Positions 47,452 to 58,800 of a stretch of 64,000 bases of DNA are shown here, in pieces. Source of the DNA: Metellina segmentata (lineage: Eukaryota; Arthropoda; Arachnida; Araneae; Tetragnathidae); assembly GCA_947359465.1 (NCBI GenBank), contig OX375876.1, positions 66,346,998 through 66,410,997 of the forward strand, in the 5' to 3' direction. The notes beneath the pieces were generated by a model. That model made no database searches, had not been told where the DNA came from, and saw nothing but the letters and a program-made list of their open reading frames with translations. Every line of letters begins with the position of its first letter. Positions within the stretch are counted from its first letter, which is position 1. The position numbers were made by a program, and so were the translations under genes.

Positions 47452-48506
47452 CGAGGGCGTATCAATAAGTAACGCACATGTCAATTTTTAAGTAGGAAAT
47501 AATTGGTCAAAATGAAATTATTTAATAAAAAGGGGAACTAGAGAGCGCTACTGACTGGGATTCATTGCAAGATCTCGTGATTCCACGAACAGGTGCCGTT
47601 CGTCAGTCACCGGTAAAATGGCGCTAATGATTACATCGTCAACTGTGGAAGAGCAACGAGTTACAATAAGATTTTTTTTACAAAAGGAAAGAAAGTTGGA
47701 TCCATTCGGAGATGGTGGAAGTTTACGGAGAAACTGTATTGACAGTACAAATGTGGGAAGGTGGTGTAAAATGTTTCAAGATGGGCGAACGAGTTGGGTC
47801 GATGAAGTCCGATCAGGGAGGCCTAGTGTCTTCTTCAACCTGTTTAATTGTTGATTAAATCGACAACGTCATACGAGAGACGTTGAATGAAATAAAATAA
47901 CTATGCAACATTTTTTATGGATCTGCTTGGGACATTGTTCATGAAAACAGGGTACAGGAAAGTTTGTTCTCCTCTGGGACCAAAACAACTGTCGGAACAG
48001 CACACTGGGTGCAGAATGGCTTGCAGTCTGACACATTTGAAGCGGTACCACGAGGATGTTAATAAGTTTTGGGCGAGTATTGTCACTGGAGATGAACCCC
48101 TGGGCCTTATACATGACAATGGAGTCAAAATCTGCGAGCATTATGTAGAAACATCCATCCGGATATGGTTGGGAAGTTTTGGAGCACCTTGTATATAGCC
48201 CGGACCTGGCACCCTCCGATTTTCATCTTTTTGGACCCTTGAAAAAGTTTCTTGGTGATAAGAAGTTTGACTCTGACGACGCACTCAAACGGGCCGTGCG
48301 AAGGTGGCACATCTCGCAGCCGACGGAGTTCTATGAGACCGGGATTTTTAAACTTATCCATCGTTGGGACAAATGCCTCAACGCGCTTGGAAATTGTTTG
48401 GAGAAGTAATAAATATGCAATACTTTCATTTCTGTTTCATATCGTCATCAATTGCTTTTATTATTATTTTTTTACAGTATGTGCTTCACTTATTGTACAC
48501 CTTCGT
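47452..48506 (+). mobile_element. mariner-family element with both ends, internally deleted
   Basis: It is flanked by TA (47450-47451 and 48507-48508). The ends CGAGGGCGTATCAATAAGT and the reverse complement of acttattgtacaccttcg are inverted repeats with few differences. Length is 1055 bp against roughly 1.3 kb for the family. The plus strand encodes a broken transposase: the N-terminal HTH from ATG 47618, ending in the hinge RSGRPS; then PKQLSEQHTGCRMA; then IVTGDE with the first catalytic aspartate; then a join almost directly to HDN with the second. After a shift comes YSPDLAPSDFHLFGPLKKF with the third. About 220 bp between the first and second aspartate are gone. Frameshifts lie near 47850, 47900 and 48170. 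Confidence 0.93.
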
Positions 48507-48508
48507 AT

Positions 48509-50126
48509 GTCATGAGATTTTATGTTTCTAAGCGAAGCAATTAGATGCCAAATCGATCAACCAAGTTCAGTTTTCACATAGCAGTCACGGTGCTACTAAT
48601 CGGACATGTTGGTCTAAATTTTTTAAGCTCCTTTTAATAGCAATGCTCGATCTTCTTATATTTTATATTTCAAGTGCACCAAACAGGAATAATCACACAT
48701 ATTTATGCTTTTACTGTGTGTCCGACAACCTCTATGGCCACCACTTTAATACTCATCTACTACCTTAGTAAAATAGCATGTAGTACTTTTCTTGTAATAA
48801 AAATAGTATAGTAAAATAATCCATATCCAATCCAGTGTAACTGTATTCTAATAACTATACACACGAACATTAAAAGAAAATTTAATACGCTCCTTTATTT
48901 TCAATGACAAAGTCTATTGCACTTCAAATGACACAATAGCTTAAAATCCTTGTTAATTCTTGTCGTTATAAGTAGTATCCTATTGTATAGGTTCGTTTCA
49001 ATTTCGCAGAGGTGAATATTATGCCTCGGGAAAATGTTTACTTATTCAAGAATTATACTAGACGCCATACATTATTTAAAACAGTATTCTGAAATATTTG
49101 AACTCGTGATTCATGTTTAGAACATAAATGTAAACAGCTTAGTATCTCCGTTTTAACCTATGAAACCTTATTCGGAACATTTCGTCAGATATAATACTTC
49201 CATACGTAGTAGATAATAGAAATTTCGCCTCGAGTCTGATTAGTTTCACTGCAGCGATAAAAATCAATAAATATTTAATTTGAGATAAATTTTCTTCATA
49301 AATATGTAAAAACATTTAATTAATAAAAATTTGGTTTGAACGGTATTAATTTCTAATGACAAATTTGGGTATAACTATTGACTAAGGAAATGATGTGGTC
49401 TACTTTTAAAGGGAAACATTTATTTCTCACTGCAGATTGGAATTGAATCAGCATACACTATATAAATTTCTAGCATTGTTTTAATGCCTGGCAACTAACC
49501 AATTTGGAATAAGGACCTGGAAATAGCAAACTGGTGGAAATTTTTATGTGTAAATACAAAGTGGTAGGCTACCGTTAGTCCTAACAGTAACAATCATTAA
49601 TATTCATGCTCATACAAGCCTTGAAATTGAATCCAAAAGATACGATCTTTAAACCAAGTAGTCAGCTAATTTCAAACAATGAGTATATAGGTGATTTGTT
49701 ATCTTCATTATATGTATAATATTCACCCATTTAACTGCACACTCAATTTTTCGCACTGATTTTCTAATGCTCTCGATACAAGGTTGTGTCAATTTGTATA
49801 GCTATTAATAGCTTAAAACTAAACATATTATTTCACTTTTACTGTTTTTTAAAACAAGTCTTTTAGTAGGTCCTGTGTATGTATGCCGTTTTATAAGCAT
49901 ATGGACGTCGGTGTTTGTCTCCGCTAGGAGTAACAGTGAATTAACCACTAAGCGATCTTGTACAAATAACCACAGTTCGCCCCTTATAGTACCAAAGATC
50001 GAGGTATTCAGTTGTCAGCATTAGAAAAAATTCTAATTTTTTGAAATATTTAACTCAACACTACAACTTTTTATATCACCAAACCATTACTCTAAAAATA
50101 GATTTGAGTACACTTGGGTTTACTGG
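48509..50126. other. AT-rich stretch with one old repeat fragment
   Basis: The segment 49480-49595 (aatgcctggcaactaacca, then gtggtaggctaccgttagtc) is the diverged partner of 46960-47062. The rest has no recognisable feature. Confidence 0.4.
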
Positions 50127-50342
50127 GTAGGTAGGTAGTTGAATTAACCTCGCACTGGAGCAACGACACTTAAGCTTCCATCTCACTCTCCAAACTTCCA
50201 CCAACGTGATTACATTTGAGGTTACGAAAGATTTAACGTGCATCAGCTCCCACGTACACTAATATCCGGTGTTGGGGCGAGTTTCGAACTCGCAACCGTT
50301 CAGTTGCTAATAGACCACTATAGAACTGGACTACCACTGGCC
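50127..50342 (-). repeat. SINE with internal deletion, minus orientation
   Basis: The tail gtaggtaggtagttgaatta and cgcactggagcaac run straight into ccatctcactctccaaactt, so the middle of the body is missing. At the right a good tRNA head follows on the minus strand, with B-box-like GGTTGCGAGTTCGAAACTC. Confidence 0.87.
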
Positions 50343-50559
50343 TCTTTCGAAATACTGATTCACTTCCTTAGAGTAACTTTAAATTTAGTAGCATATGCTT
50401 TGAATACAAAATTCGCTTGAACTGTCTTGCTCAATATATGCTGTATCCTTCGGGACAATTATCGAATTCTTGGGACAAGTACGTGTTGAAGCGTTAAATC
50501 CTAACTGTCACAATTTAAACAGTGACAGTTTTAATTAATAACTGCCATTGAAAATCATT
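50343..50559. other. Short spacer
   Basis: Nothing recognised. Confidence 0.4.
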
Positions 50560-50970
50560 AAGTATGTTGACCGTTTGGCCTACGGCTCCATGTGGACTGT
50601 TTGTCCTTCGCTGGACCAGAAGTTTGAGTTAAAGATTAAAAACTTACGCGATCCCCGCTCTGAAATTTCACTTTTATCTGGTGGCGGTCCCTCTCCAATC
50701 GGAGTCGCTGGCTGTGTAAGTTGAGTACGTCTTAACGCCGGGCTCTTAAGAAGTTTGTGGGGAAACTTTTATGGTTCAAGAAAAGATTAATCCGATTATT
50801 CGGAGGGCCGAAACTTCACGGTTAATCGGATTACCGGCATACGATTAGACCATAAAGAATGATGAACAGTGCTTGGTTGGAGTGGCAAAAGTCGTTTTTG
50901 GTTGAGAGACCTTTGGTATCGTACTAACGCTACTAACTTGAGGATTTATTTAATAGAATAAATACATTCG
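50560..50970. other. GC-richer block with an inverted motif
   Basis: Markedly less AT-rich than its flanks. It contains attaatccgattattcgg near 50789 and cggttaatcggattacc near 50819, an inverted pair built on TAATCCGATTA. There is no long open frame and no known repeat. It could be a diverged mobile element or conserved regulatory DNA. Confidence 0.35.
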
Positions 50971-51167
50971 GAGTCAGCGTTTTTTGGAAATATACTATCT
51001 ATGAAGCTGTGTTTGTTAGAAGGCTTAGATTTTTGTTAATAAAATACTTCTTTTAGTAAAATATTTTTGAACTCATTTTTTCTTGGGTAATATTAGTATG
51101 GCAGCCCAAAAAACGTTCGCTATACGTATATAAACGCTTATTTCATTAGAAGGCTTATAATTTTAGG

Positions 51168-51315
51168 GTAGGTAGGTAATTGAATTTACGTCTCACTGGA
51201 ACAACACGACGGGCTTTTGGTGACGGTCATAGATTAACCGCGAAGGGAAAGGTCCAACAACAACACCGCATAATTTTGAAATACGGTCAGATGAGAAGGT
51301 CAATATCTGAATGAG
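51168..51315 (-). repeat. SINE tail and body, minus orientation
   Basis: gtaggtaggtaattgaattt, then tcactggaacaacacgacgg, ttttggtgacggtcat, gaagggaaaggtcc and gtcagatgag. It is truncated before the head. Confidence 0.85.
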
Positions 51316-51969
51316 TAGGGTAAAAGCATTTAACATACGAGTAAAACACTTTATTGTTTTTTAAATGTCAAAAGTAAAGAAATCGGGTTTTTTCTAATAA
51401 ACAAACGCCAAAAAAAGAAATTATCAACTAAGATTCAAATCTGAATGGATTCACCAAACTTCAAAAAAAAAAAATTCTTATAGTGAAAAAATGAAAAAAA
51501 GCTATATTGTATTTAAGCATTATCTATTTGAAATTATTTAAAATAAATTAGATTTTTATCTACCAGTCTTCTTTCAAAAGATTTTGTGCTGTATGTTTTA
51601 ATTTTTTTCATAAAAAGGAATTCTAGAGCAACGGGTGTTAAACTTGGGACATTTTAATAAAGTTCTGTCGAAATGTACACATGCCGTCTAGGAAATGGAT
51701 TCGCATCTTTATCAGTATCGAGCACAAAATAGATAATTTCTACCTTTCTCTAGTGCCGAATTCAATGCTTTATTCTTTTAAATAATCTATTCCGAATATT
51801 TTGAAATTGTTTACATTTTGCAAAGAAAAATAGGGCTCAAAATAGAGTATTAGAGATATAAGTTCTGTTAAAATAATTATTTTACCAGTTGTACGGGTAA
51901 AGCTGTATACAAAGTACAAAGAAACGCCACCTATGCATTTCATTACTTGCGCCTGCCAATGCATATATA
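51316..51969. other. AT-rich spacer
   Basis: Nothing recognised. Confidence 0.45.
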
Positions 51970-52020
51970 ACGTAGGTAGTTTAATTTAAATCCCACTGGA
52001 GTATCACAACGGGCTGTTAT
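51970..52020 (-). repeat. SINE tail fragment, minus orientation
   Basis: gtaggtagtttaatttaaat, ccactggagtatcacaacgg, then lost. Confidence 0.75.
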
Positions 52021-52179
52021 AGAAAGCGATACAAATATGTAGAAGCATCTACAGTGTTTATTTGCCATTAGAATGGCAAGTTTCAACAATTTTCAGCACG
52101 GTTTAGTAGTTGGACCTCGTGAGCTGAGTCATAGTATTCTGAGGTAGAAAAGTTTAGATTTTTACATTCAACATTTCAG

Positions 52180-52660
52180 GGGTGTTCCGAAAATACAGAA
52201 TTTCTGGAAAAACCTGCGACTAACCAAAGAAGTAGTGTGGCCAAAAAGACTGGATCAATGTGACTAGCTTCTGCTGACAATAATCGTTTCACGCGATAAG
52301 CGTGCAACATTGCCTCAAATAACATCGGAATTCAATGCTCAGCCCTCAACAAACACCGGCGTGAGTACTGTGAAACGTTCCCTCGAAGATATAGGCTTTT
52401 AGAATCGACATAAGTCGAGTATCATTGATGACTTCTCGTCTCATAGCTATACGCCTCGCCTAGGCTTGGGAATACCGTCACTGGATGCTTGCTTGATGAA
52501 TGGAAACAAGTAGCCTGACTAGCGTTTCCAACTGTTTTGATGTAGATGGAAGGATATATGTGTAGAAAAAACCGAAGAAGCCATGGATTCGTACATCAAA
52601 AGGGGATTGTACAGACTGTTGATGTGTGTGTGGGGGGGGGGTTCATATTAATGATATGAA
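52180..52660 (+). pseudogene. Tc1-type transposase relic, family C (N-terminal to first catalytic region)
   Basis: Shifting plus-strand frames read a second HTH and hinge with TLPQITSEFNAQPSTNTGVS, then VKRSLEDIGF. A block follows in which WEYRHWMLA precedes SVSNCFDVDGRIYV and then KTEEAMDSYIKR. In Tc1 proteins this is the second HTH followed by the W-DESRF and DGR--VWR region. The catalytic DES is degraded to a phrase without a clear aspartate pair. The copy ends near a run of G at 52630, and no terminal repeats are visible. Confidence 0.68.
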
Positions 52661-53085
52661 GTTTGCTTACCTGGTATGAAATGGGACCTATTTCTACAAA
52701 CGTCTCTGACAAGTGAATGTGTGCATCATTTCTGACTACTGATATCCGTTTATGTTCTGTGTTCATTCTGATGGGTTTGGCATCTTCCAACACACACAGT
52801 ACATATTTATTTATATAAATTTATTTTACTATCACATATTATGTTTGCATACGTTTTCCTGTCTAAAACAGACTGAAAGTAGTGCATTTGATTTCTAGGA
52901 GGCGGAGTCAGTAATTATTCGAATGTTGAATTTGTATCTTTTGATTATCGTTTTCTCTATGTGAGATTTTTGTCTTAAAGCGGATATCCAGCTCTGTAGT
53001 TGCTAGCTCATATCAACTGTTGTCTTGACGAATCCATTTAACTTTCTCAAAGAACTTTATTTGTAACTATTATCTTTCCTCTACA
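52661..53085. other. Spacer between element relics
   Basis: The minus-strand frame at 52596-52793 overlaps the end of the Tc1 relic. No independent feature recognised. Confidence 0.4.
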
Positions 53086-53640
53086 TTACCAATTAGCAAA
53101 ACATGGGTCTGAAACTCCATTTATTGGACCAGAGCCTGTTTGGGGTCTGCCTCACAATGTGGTTAGAGGGACTATAAGGGATTTGCTCCTTGCTGAATCC
53201 TACCATACATGGCTTCAATCTAATAATCAAAGGCAAGCCAAAGATCTCAATCAGCAGTTTCCTTGGGATATATCAAGGGAGCTGCTGAATTTGGGTCGGA
53301 AAGAAATCAGGATAGCTATTGGCCTCCTAATTAGCCACTGTGCACTGACTAGACACCTCAACATTATGGCTGTTATAGATGACCCATTATGTAGAGATTG
53401 CCGGATGGCAGAGGAGAGTTCTGTACACGTTCTATGTGAATGTGACCATTACTCTGCACAACGATTTGAATATCTGGGATACCACTGTATCGAACCCTGG
53501 GAACTGTCAAACATTCCAATCAGGGACATGCTGAAGTTTATTTCGGCAATAGGTCTTTAGTGGATCAGTAGGGGTCTCAGTACAATAGACTATCAGTCGC
53601 GGTGCTGGCACTCTTCGGAGTCACCCCTTTACAAGTCATA
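53086..53640 (+). pseudogene. 5'-truncated LINE, RNase H end and C-terminus of ORF2 (Jockey-like)
   Basis: The reading QLAKHGSETPFIGPEPVWGL at 53090-53149 is the end of the RNase H domain. It continues in the same frame as the open segment from 53159 to a stop at 53560. The latter holds ELLNLGRKEIRIAIGLLISH, then a zinc-knuckle-like C-RDCRMAEESSVHVLCEC and the conserved end LKFISAIGL. The frame is fully open over about 155 codons, so this insertion is relatively young. A 3' untranslated part (cgcggtgctggcactcttcg, gagtcacccctt) follows to about 53640. The reverse transcriptase and endonuclease were never copied here. Confidence 0.85.
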
Positions 53641-53744
53641 AGTCATTCATCTACATTTATTGAAATATATTGCAAGCACAGAAATATTTGTTACTGAAAC
53701 ACTTTTAACAATAAGTTCTCTTAAAATAAAGGAATTGAGAGTTC

Positions 53745-54270
53745 CTTTGTGGACATTGTGGGATTTACGGAAATGAAAGAGCGGATTTTTTAACCAAAGA
53801 CGCTTTTGAATTTAGCAGTTGATGCAAATGTTAAAATTCCTAAGTGTTACTTGAAAGCCTCGTGTTATTACAAACTTGCTACTAGGTGGAAAGAAGAGTG
53901 TGTTTCGTCTGAGAAAGCTGGTCACACCAAAAAAAAATTCCAACTATTAAGCATAGATTGAACTTAGAATTATTTTAATTCACAAACTTCAAAATCACTT
54001 TATTTTTATCTGGCCATGGAAATTTTGTTAAGTATCTTAATATATTCCATCTTCAGACTAATTATATATACGAGTGTACAAAAAAGGAGCCACTAAATGG
54101 GAAGCATTTGTTTTACAGCTGTCCTGAATTTTAAAATTCAAGAATGTGCCTTCAGAATGGTTTGTGTAGATTGGGTAAAGCATGGCCAGTGAAAGTCAAT
54201 GTTTTTGTTCAATCTAATCTGCTTTTCTACTTATTTGTTTAGTTCATCAAATCTTGTAATTTTAGTTAAT
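53745..54270 (+). pseudogene. Second LINE remnant, RNase H end and C-terminal knuckle
   Basis: A plus-strand reading GHCGIYGNERADFLTKDAFE (53764-53823) contains the HCG-x-GNE-AD signature of the RNase H domain. After a shift, VDANVKIPKCYLKASCYYKL and RWKEECVSSEKAGHT follow. Further on come ITLFLSGHGNFVKYLNIFHL, then EPLNGKHLFYSCPEF, the final knuckle region of ORF2. Sequence differs from the LINE just upstream, so it is another family or a much older copy. It has shifts and stops throughout. It ends in unlabelled AT-rich DNA. Confidence 0.8.
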
Positions 54271-55180
54271 TGTTGTACTTCTGTGGTGTGCACGGGGAGT
54301 TTACATTTCTTCAATTAATAAAATAATTATAGCATTTGTTACCCTTTTTCTGTTGTTGTTTGTAAGGATTCAAATATATCGACTTTCAGTACAGTACACG
54401 ACAAATGTTTAACGTAACGGCGTATCTTCAAATGTATTAAAAAGTTCATTAATAGTCACACGAGTGTTAGACATTAAGAAGCCAAAGGACCGTCTTCTAT
54501 CACATCTGGTGACAGAAACAATTTCTATTTGTGTAAAAAAGCAGGATCTTTTACACAGACGAGTTGGTATTGTTGATGGAGTGGCGAATTAGTCATTCAA
54601 CCAATAATAAGCAACTGATACATTTTGCTGTTGATAGCATTGTCATTTTTTCATGCATCTCAGTTGAGGTCTCTACTCTATTACTACTGTTTAAGCTTGA
54701 AGAAGCAAGCTTAGTTATATTGTTTCTGCTAACTTAATAATTCGTGAACTCTCCAATTTTCGTGTATTGATCGTGGATCAAGGACCAAACATAGAGGTCA
54801 AACTGTTACACATGAAGATGGCTGGTGACCTTCCGCTATCACAACATCCTACAACTAGAATTCATAGCGCACGCAACATGATTCTGTTACACTTACGAAT
54901 GGCTACTGTTGATAAATTGAAAACATAGTCCTTTATCGTGGACCAAGGACTGAAAGTAAGGTGGCTCTCTGACCATCACAAATACTTTGTCTGATAGCAG
55001 ATAAACGAGCACCCCGGTGGAACAAGTGCATTAGAAAACAATAGGACTGTGTGGTGAAAAAGTAATGTTATTGCAAACTGTCTATTTTTATTGAAATAAA
55101 GTTTATACTGCAAAGGAATAAAAATATTGACTGCCGTAAACTACACATCAAGAAGTATGTAAAAACGAGTATATATTTTA
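54271..55180. other. Unannotated spacer
   Basis: Contains weakly repeated phrases (gtcctttatcgtggaccaag near 54938 and tgtattgatcgtggatcaag near 54762), about 175 bp apart, possibly an old duplication. No gene. Confidence 0.4.
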
Positions 55181-55520
55181 ATTATTTCTCAATCCAGCAA
55201 CATTTCCACCAAGAATAAGGGTGTTTCTTTAATTTCATGTCCCAAACTATTCCTCAGTTTACGAAATCGAAACAACGGCCCTGGATAAACGACGTGCAGG
55301 GAAAAGAAAAACACTTTCGCTTCCGCCTCTCGAAGAAAAGTTTTTTCTCCCGCCTCACTCTCTATGCATAAATTCTTAAAAGCAATATGTGACTTCCAAC
55401 GTAACGACATAATACGTTTTTTTTTAACTTTCTTCTAAACTCACGTGTTTAAAGGGTATTCGAAAGTTTTCCATCGCCTCGAGCCTTCTACGGTGTTAGA
55501 AGAAAGTTAGAAAATAAATA
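55181..55520 (-). other. GC-richer unique block
   Basis: The minus-strand frame at 55189-55410 has no recognised domain. Composition resembles the other unique islands. No repeat of the window enters it. Confidence 0.3.
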
Positions 55521-55989
55521 TATTTACAAAAAATGATAAATAAAAGCGAATATTCGACAGAAGAGCGCTGAAAAAGTGTGTATGTATGGAAGTGTGAATA
55601 TGTAGATGCAAGTAGGTGTTGTATGTATTAGCATGGTTTATTTTGAGTTCTGGAATAATTACACAACTCCGTTCCTTCATGTTTGGAAGCTCGTATTTAG
55701 TTTTGACAGTATGGCTCCGGGCATTATTATTTTTTAATAAATTGTTTGAATCATTTTGGCCATGGATCCAGCGTGAGTGTTCCGTTTTTGTTTAATTTAT
55801 TTTAGTTCATTTTCTTGAGGTAATGTTTATTAACAAACTTATAAGTCTAATAGGATACAGCTAAATTTTTTAAAGTTTCTACCAGTGTCTAATTTTTATT
55901 CGTAAAAGGAAGTAATCAAGTGTTGATTAAAATTGCTTTTGATTCTAGGGTTCGCTGAAAGTTAGCTTCCTATTACGTTTTGTTCGTTA
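55521..55989. other. AT-rich spacer
   Basis: Nothing recognised. Confidence 0.45.
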
Positions 55990-56215
55990 ATCCACCTGGT
56001 GGTTATTTCGACGAAATATCTCGTCAGTAGTAAAACTGATTAGACCTTGATGGACGAGATATCTCACCAGATATATAATCAGTAGAAAAAATGACCAAAT
56101 CTTGATGTCATCATAAAAAGTCGGCAATATCGATGATGAGATAATTCGTCATTAGCAAAACCTTTCAGATTTTGATGGACGAGATAACTTGCAAATATCA
56201 CTTCTGGATTAAACC
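55990..56215 (+). repeat. Phased-palindrome element, complete copy at 56 kb
   Basis: Starts ccacctggtggttatttcga. Palindromes lie at 56010-56025 (gacgaaatatctcgtc), 56053, 56135 and 56178, again 43 bp apart within pairs. The middle has the catcataaaaagtcggcaat leader seen at 34.7 and 35.0 kb. It ends attaaaccacaagg, whose reverse complement resembles the start, which suggests short terminal inverted repeats. A Tc1 copy follows 26 bp on. Confidence 0.88.
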
Positions 56216-56241
56216 ACAAGGTATGAGCTTTCTATACACTA

Positions 56242-56799
56242 CCCTACAATAATGGACCGGATAGCAAGATGCGATGGTATAAAGGAAATAATACATTATT
56301 TAATAGGGGTAGTCCCTCACGGTTAGCAAGTACACTAGCAACCCTTATGGGCATACTTTCAACAAGGTTTTGATACACAGCTATTGGTATTTGTGTCCAT
56401 TCCTGCTGCAAGAATGTTGTCAGGTCGGCTGTAGATTTCGCAAGTGGCTCCCTGGTCCGTAATCGTCGCTCTAACTCATACCACAAATGTTCGATGAGGT
56501 TTACATATGGGCTATGAGCAGGCCAGGGAAGACGTTTTACATCCATATCTCGATACCACTGCTTGACAGATGCTACAACATGACATGAATAGTTGTCGTC
56601 CTGGAAGTAACATTCGTCCATTCCATAAAATTTCCAGAGCGTAGGAAGAACCTGACTGTCCAAAATGTTCATGTAGTCTTCGGCATTCAATTGACCAGGA
56701 ACAACATGCAAAGGTCCCAGGCCATACCACGAAAAACACCCCTAAACAATTAGTCAGATTTTATGCAAATCCACTGGTGTCAGGTCCATTATTGTAGGG
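56242..56799 (-). mobile_element. Tc1-type deletion derivative, family A, copy 3 (best preserved)
   Basis: 558 bp between TA dinucleotides, with ends matching CCCTACAATAATGGACCGGA. The minus strand keeps one open frame of 155 codons (56711 down to 56244) that forms the C-terminal half of a Tc1 transposase. It has MDECYFQDDNYSCHV with the second catalytic aspartate, a WPAHSPYVNLIEHLWYELE segment where the usual NPIEHLWDE has become NLIEHLWYE but keeps the glutamate, and the end LLNNVLFPLYHRI. The N-terminal HTH and first catalytic aspartate are missing by the shared deletion, so the protein could not act as a transposase. Confidence 0.93.
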
Positions 56800-56864
56800 T
56801 ATTGTAGCTATAATAAGCTAGTACTTTAATCTATTTCATAATAATTTTTATTATCCCATAGGGG
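56800..56864. other. Short spacer
   Basis: Nothing recognised. Confidence 0.4.
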
Positions 56865-56945
56865 TTCGATCCGAGACAGCCACCAATAACCCGATGTTTT
56901 GATCCAGTGCGACGTTAATTAAAATACCAAAAATTACCTACCCGC
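56865..56945 (+). repeat. SINE 3' end fragment, plus orientation
   Basis: ggttcgatccgagacagcca, ccaataacccgatgttttga, tccagtgcgacgttaattaa and a tail of ataccaaaaattacctaccc. Confidence 0.8.
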
Positions 56946-58057
56946 ATACATTGTAACAAATTTAATAAATTGCTGATAAGTTACTGGTTGTGACGTAGAA
57001 ACGTCTATTAGAGAACCGCGTTGGATTTATAAAAACATTTTCGTTCTTGTATTGTTATAGTATTGTCTCACATAATAATTTGATTATCTTTTCGAGTGAT
57101 AATATTGTAAGGTCAAGTTTCATTTTTGTAGCGCAAAAGTAAACTTTAATGGAACCGAATATGTTATAAGCGTTTCAGTTGTTCTCTACACAAAATTTAA
57201 TGGCAAAAAAATAATTCTTTGATGTACTTCTTAACAAGTTATAACAAAAAAATAAAATTGTGAAACACGATATGAGCATGAAATAAAATCTTGTATTCCT
57301 GTTCCCGTTTACTTTTTTTGTCTGTTTTTTATCGTTCTTTGGTAGCTTTTGCTTGTTTAAGCGGAAAATGTGATATTTTTTTGGATTTTACGATAAAGTT
57401 TTTTGTCGTTTGCTAACTTGCAACTGTTTGGTCTTAAACTAAATCAGAGTATTCTATACGTATGAATTTATTTCTACCAAATAATGTATTGAGTACTTCA
57501 GCAGCAAACCTTTAATCTTGCTTAAATTTCTTGACTTTTAAAATGTTTTTAGACTTGTCGGGTTGCAACCAGAACTATAAATCATCAATCATACACATAC
57601 AACAAAATTCGACAAAATCCCGATGTATACATGTATTGCGATACATGAAATACATTTTTGGTACACCCTTGAATTTTCCACTATACGGGATTATTTACAG
57701 GTTGGTAATCCACGACTTTACTTACCCGTCTACCACGGCCCTGGTTGTACTGTAAACCCGGCTACCACGGCCCTGGTTATATTGTTAACTCTATAAAACC
57801 TACTCAAGGATTCATTTCTGTTTGATCCTTTTCTAATAACACACCATTGTCCAATTGGTCTCTTAATACAACAAAGAGAAAACTAAGGTTATTTGTAAAG
57901 GAGCATTCAGCGGGAAAGCCATCATTACAGGTAACGAGGACACTCACAAGATCCACGTGCTTAATACGCAGAATTCCGAACCCAGAACACGCTATGACAA
58001 TTATCCAGTTAGACGGTTTACCTGTTAAACTGTTAAACGTAGGACCACGATAAAGCC
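56946..58057. other. AT-rich spacer
   Basis: A short duplication (ctaccacggccctggtt) lies at 57731 and 57762. No gene or element recognised. Confidence 0.45.
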
Positions 58058-58200
58058 CAGTTGGTTGAATTGGCGACCGGAAGGTTGCATGTTCGAAACT
58101 TGATTCAGATAAAGATCGTCATTTAAGTGGGGATACTGCACGTTAATGTTGATTAATGATATTCCTTCAAATGTCCTCATATCGGCGTGATGTGGAAGTT
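58058..58200 (+). repeat. SINE with tRNA head, plus orientation
   Basis: A-box-like cccagttggttgaattgg near 58057 and B-box-like ggttgcatgttcgaaac near 58083 have tRNA spacing. The start of the SINE body follows (gcacgttaatg, then tcaaatgtcctcatatcggc and gtgatgtggaagtt). The rest of the body is lost. Confidence 0.82.
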
Positions 58201-58800
58201 ATTATATCTGGGTGTCAGTTCATGTGCTGCTGCTTTTAATTTTAGTTTGAAGTTTCTGTCACAAGGGGTTTTGTTTAATATTATATTATCCTAGATCTCA
58301 GCGATTTTCAAGCGTTGTATCACAGGAATAGCAATACTGTACTCATGGATGATGAAACGATTTATAGTGCAAGATTTACTTCAATTCACGGGTTTATTTT
58401 TGAACGTTTGACAATATTTTGATTTTGGCTGCTGAATTCCCGTATTTGATTACAATGTTTTTGTTGCTAAATTTCCTTCCCTAAATTTTTTTAAAAGATC
58501 TTTTAAAGTCATTAAATTGAGCAATTGCTTATTACTATTATTTTCCTTTTGTAAATCAATCGAAATAATACCTATTTTAAGTCAAATCGAAAAAAATTAT
58601 AAAAAGAGTGTGACGCTGAAATAGTCAATCTAGGCAAGATGGAATAGGTTGAGAATCGTTTATCTAGATTGCACTACTTGAATTACCTCTTAAATACTTA
58701 AAGATACCATTTTCAGTTCTGAAAATAACGTTAATCGTCATTAAGCTTCAAATCCGTTACATCTGGAAAAGCGTATCTCTGAAAATTTCGATGACAAACC
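58201..58800. other. AT-rich spacer
   Basis: Nothing recognised. Confidence 0.45.

Noticed and set aside
47869..48141. Minus-strand frames at 48 kb
   Set aside because: Antisense shadows of the mariner transposase relic.
58058..58105. Functional tRNA gene
   Set aside because: A and B boxes are present but it runs straight into the SINE body, and stem pairing is poor.
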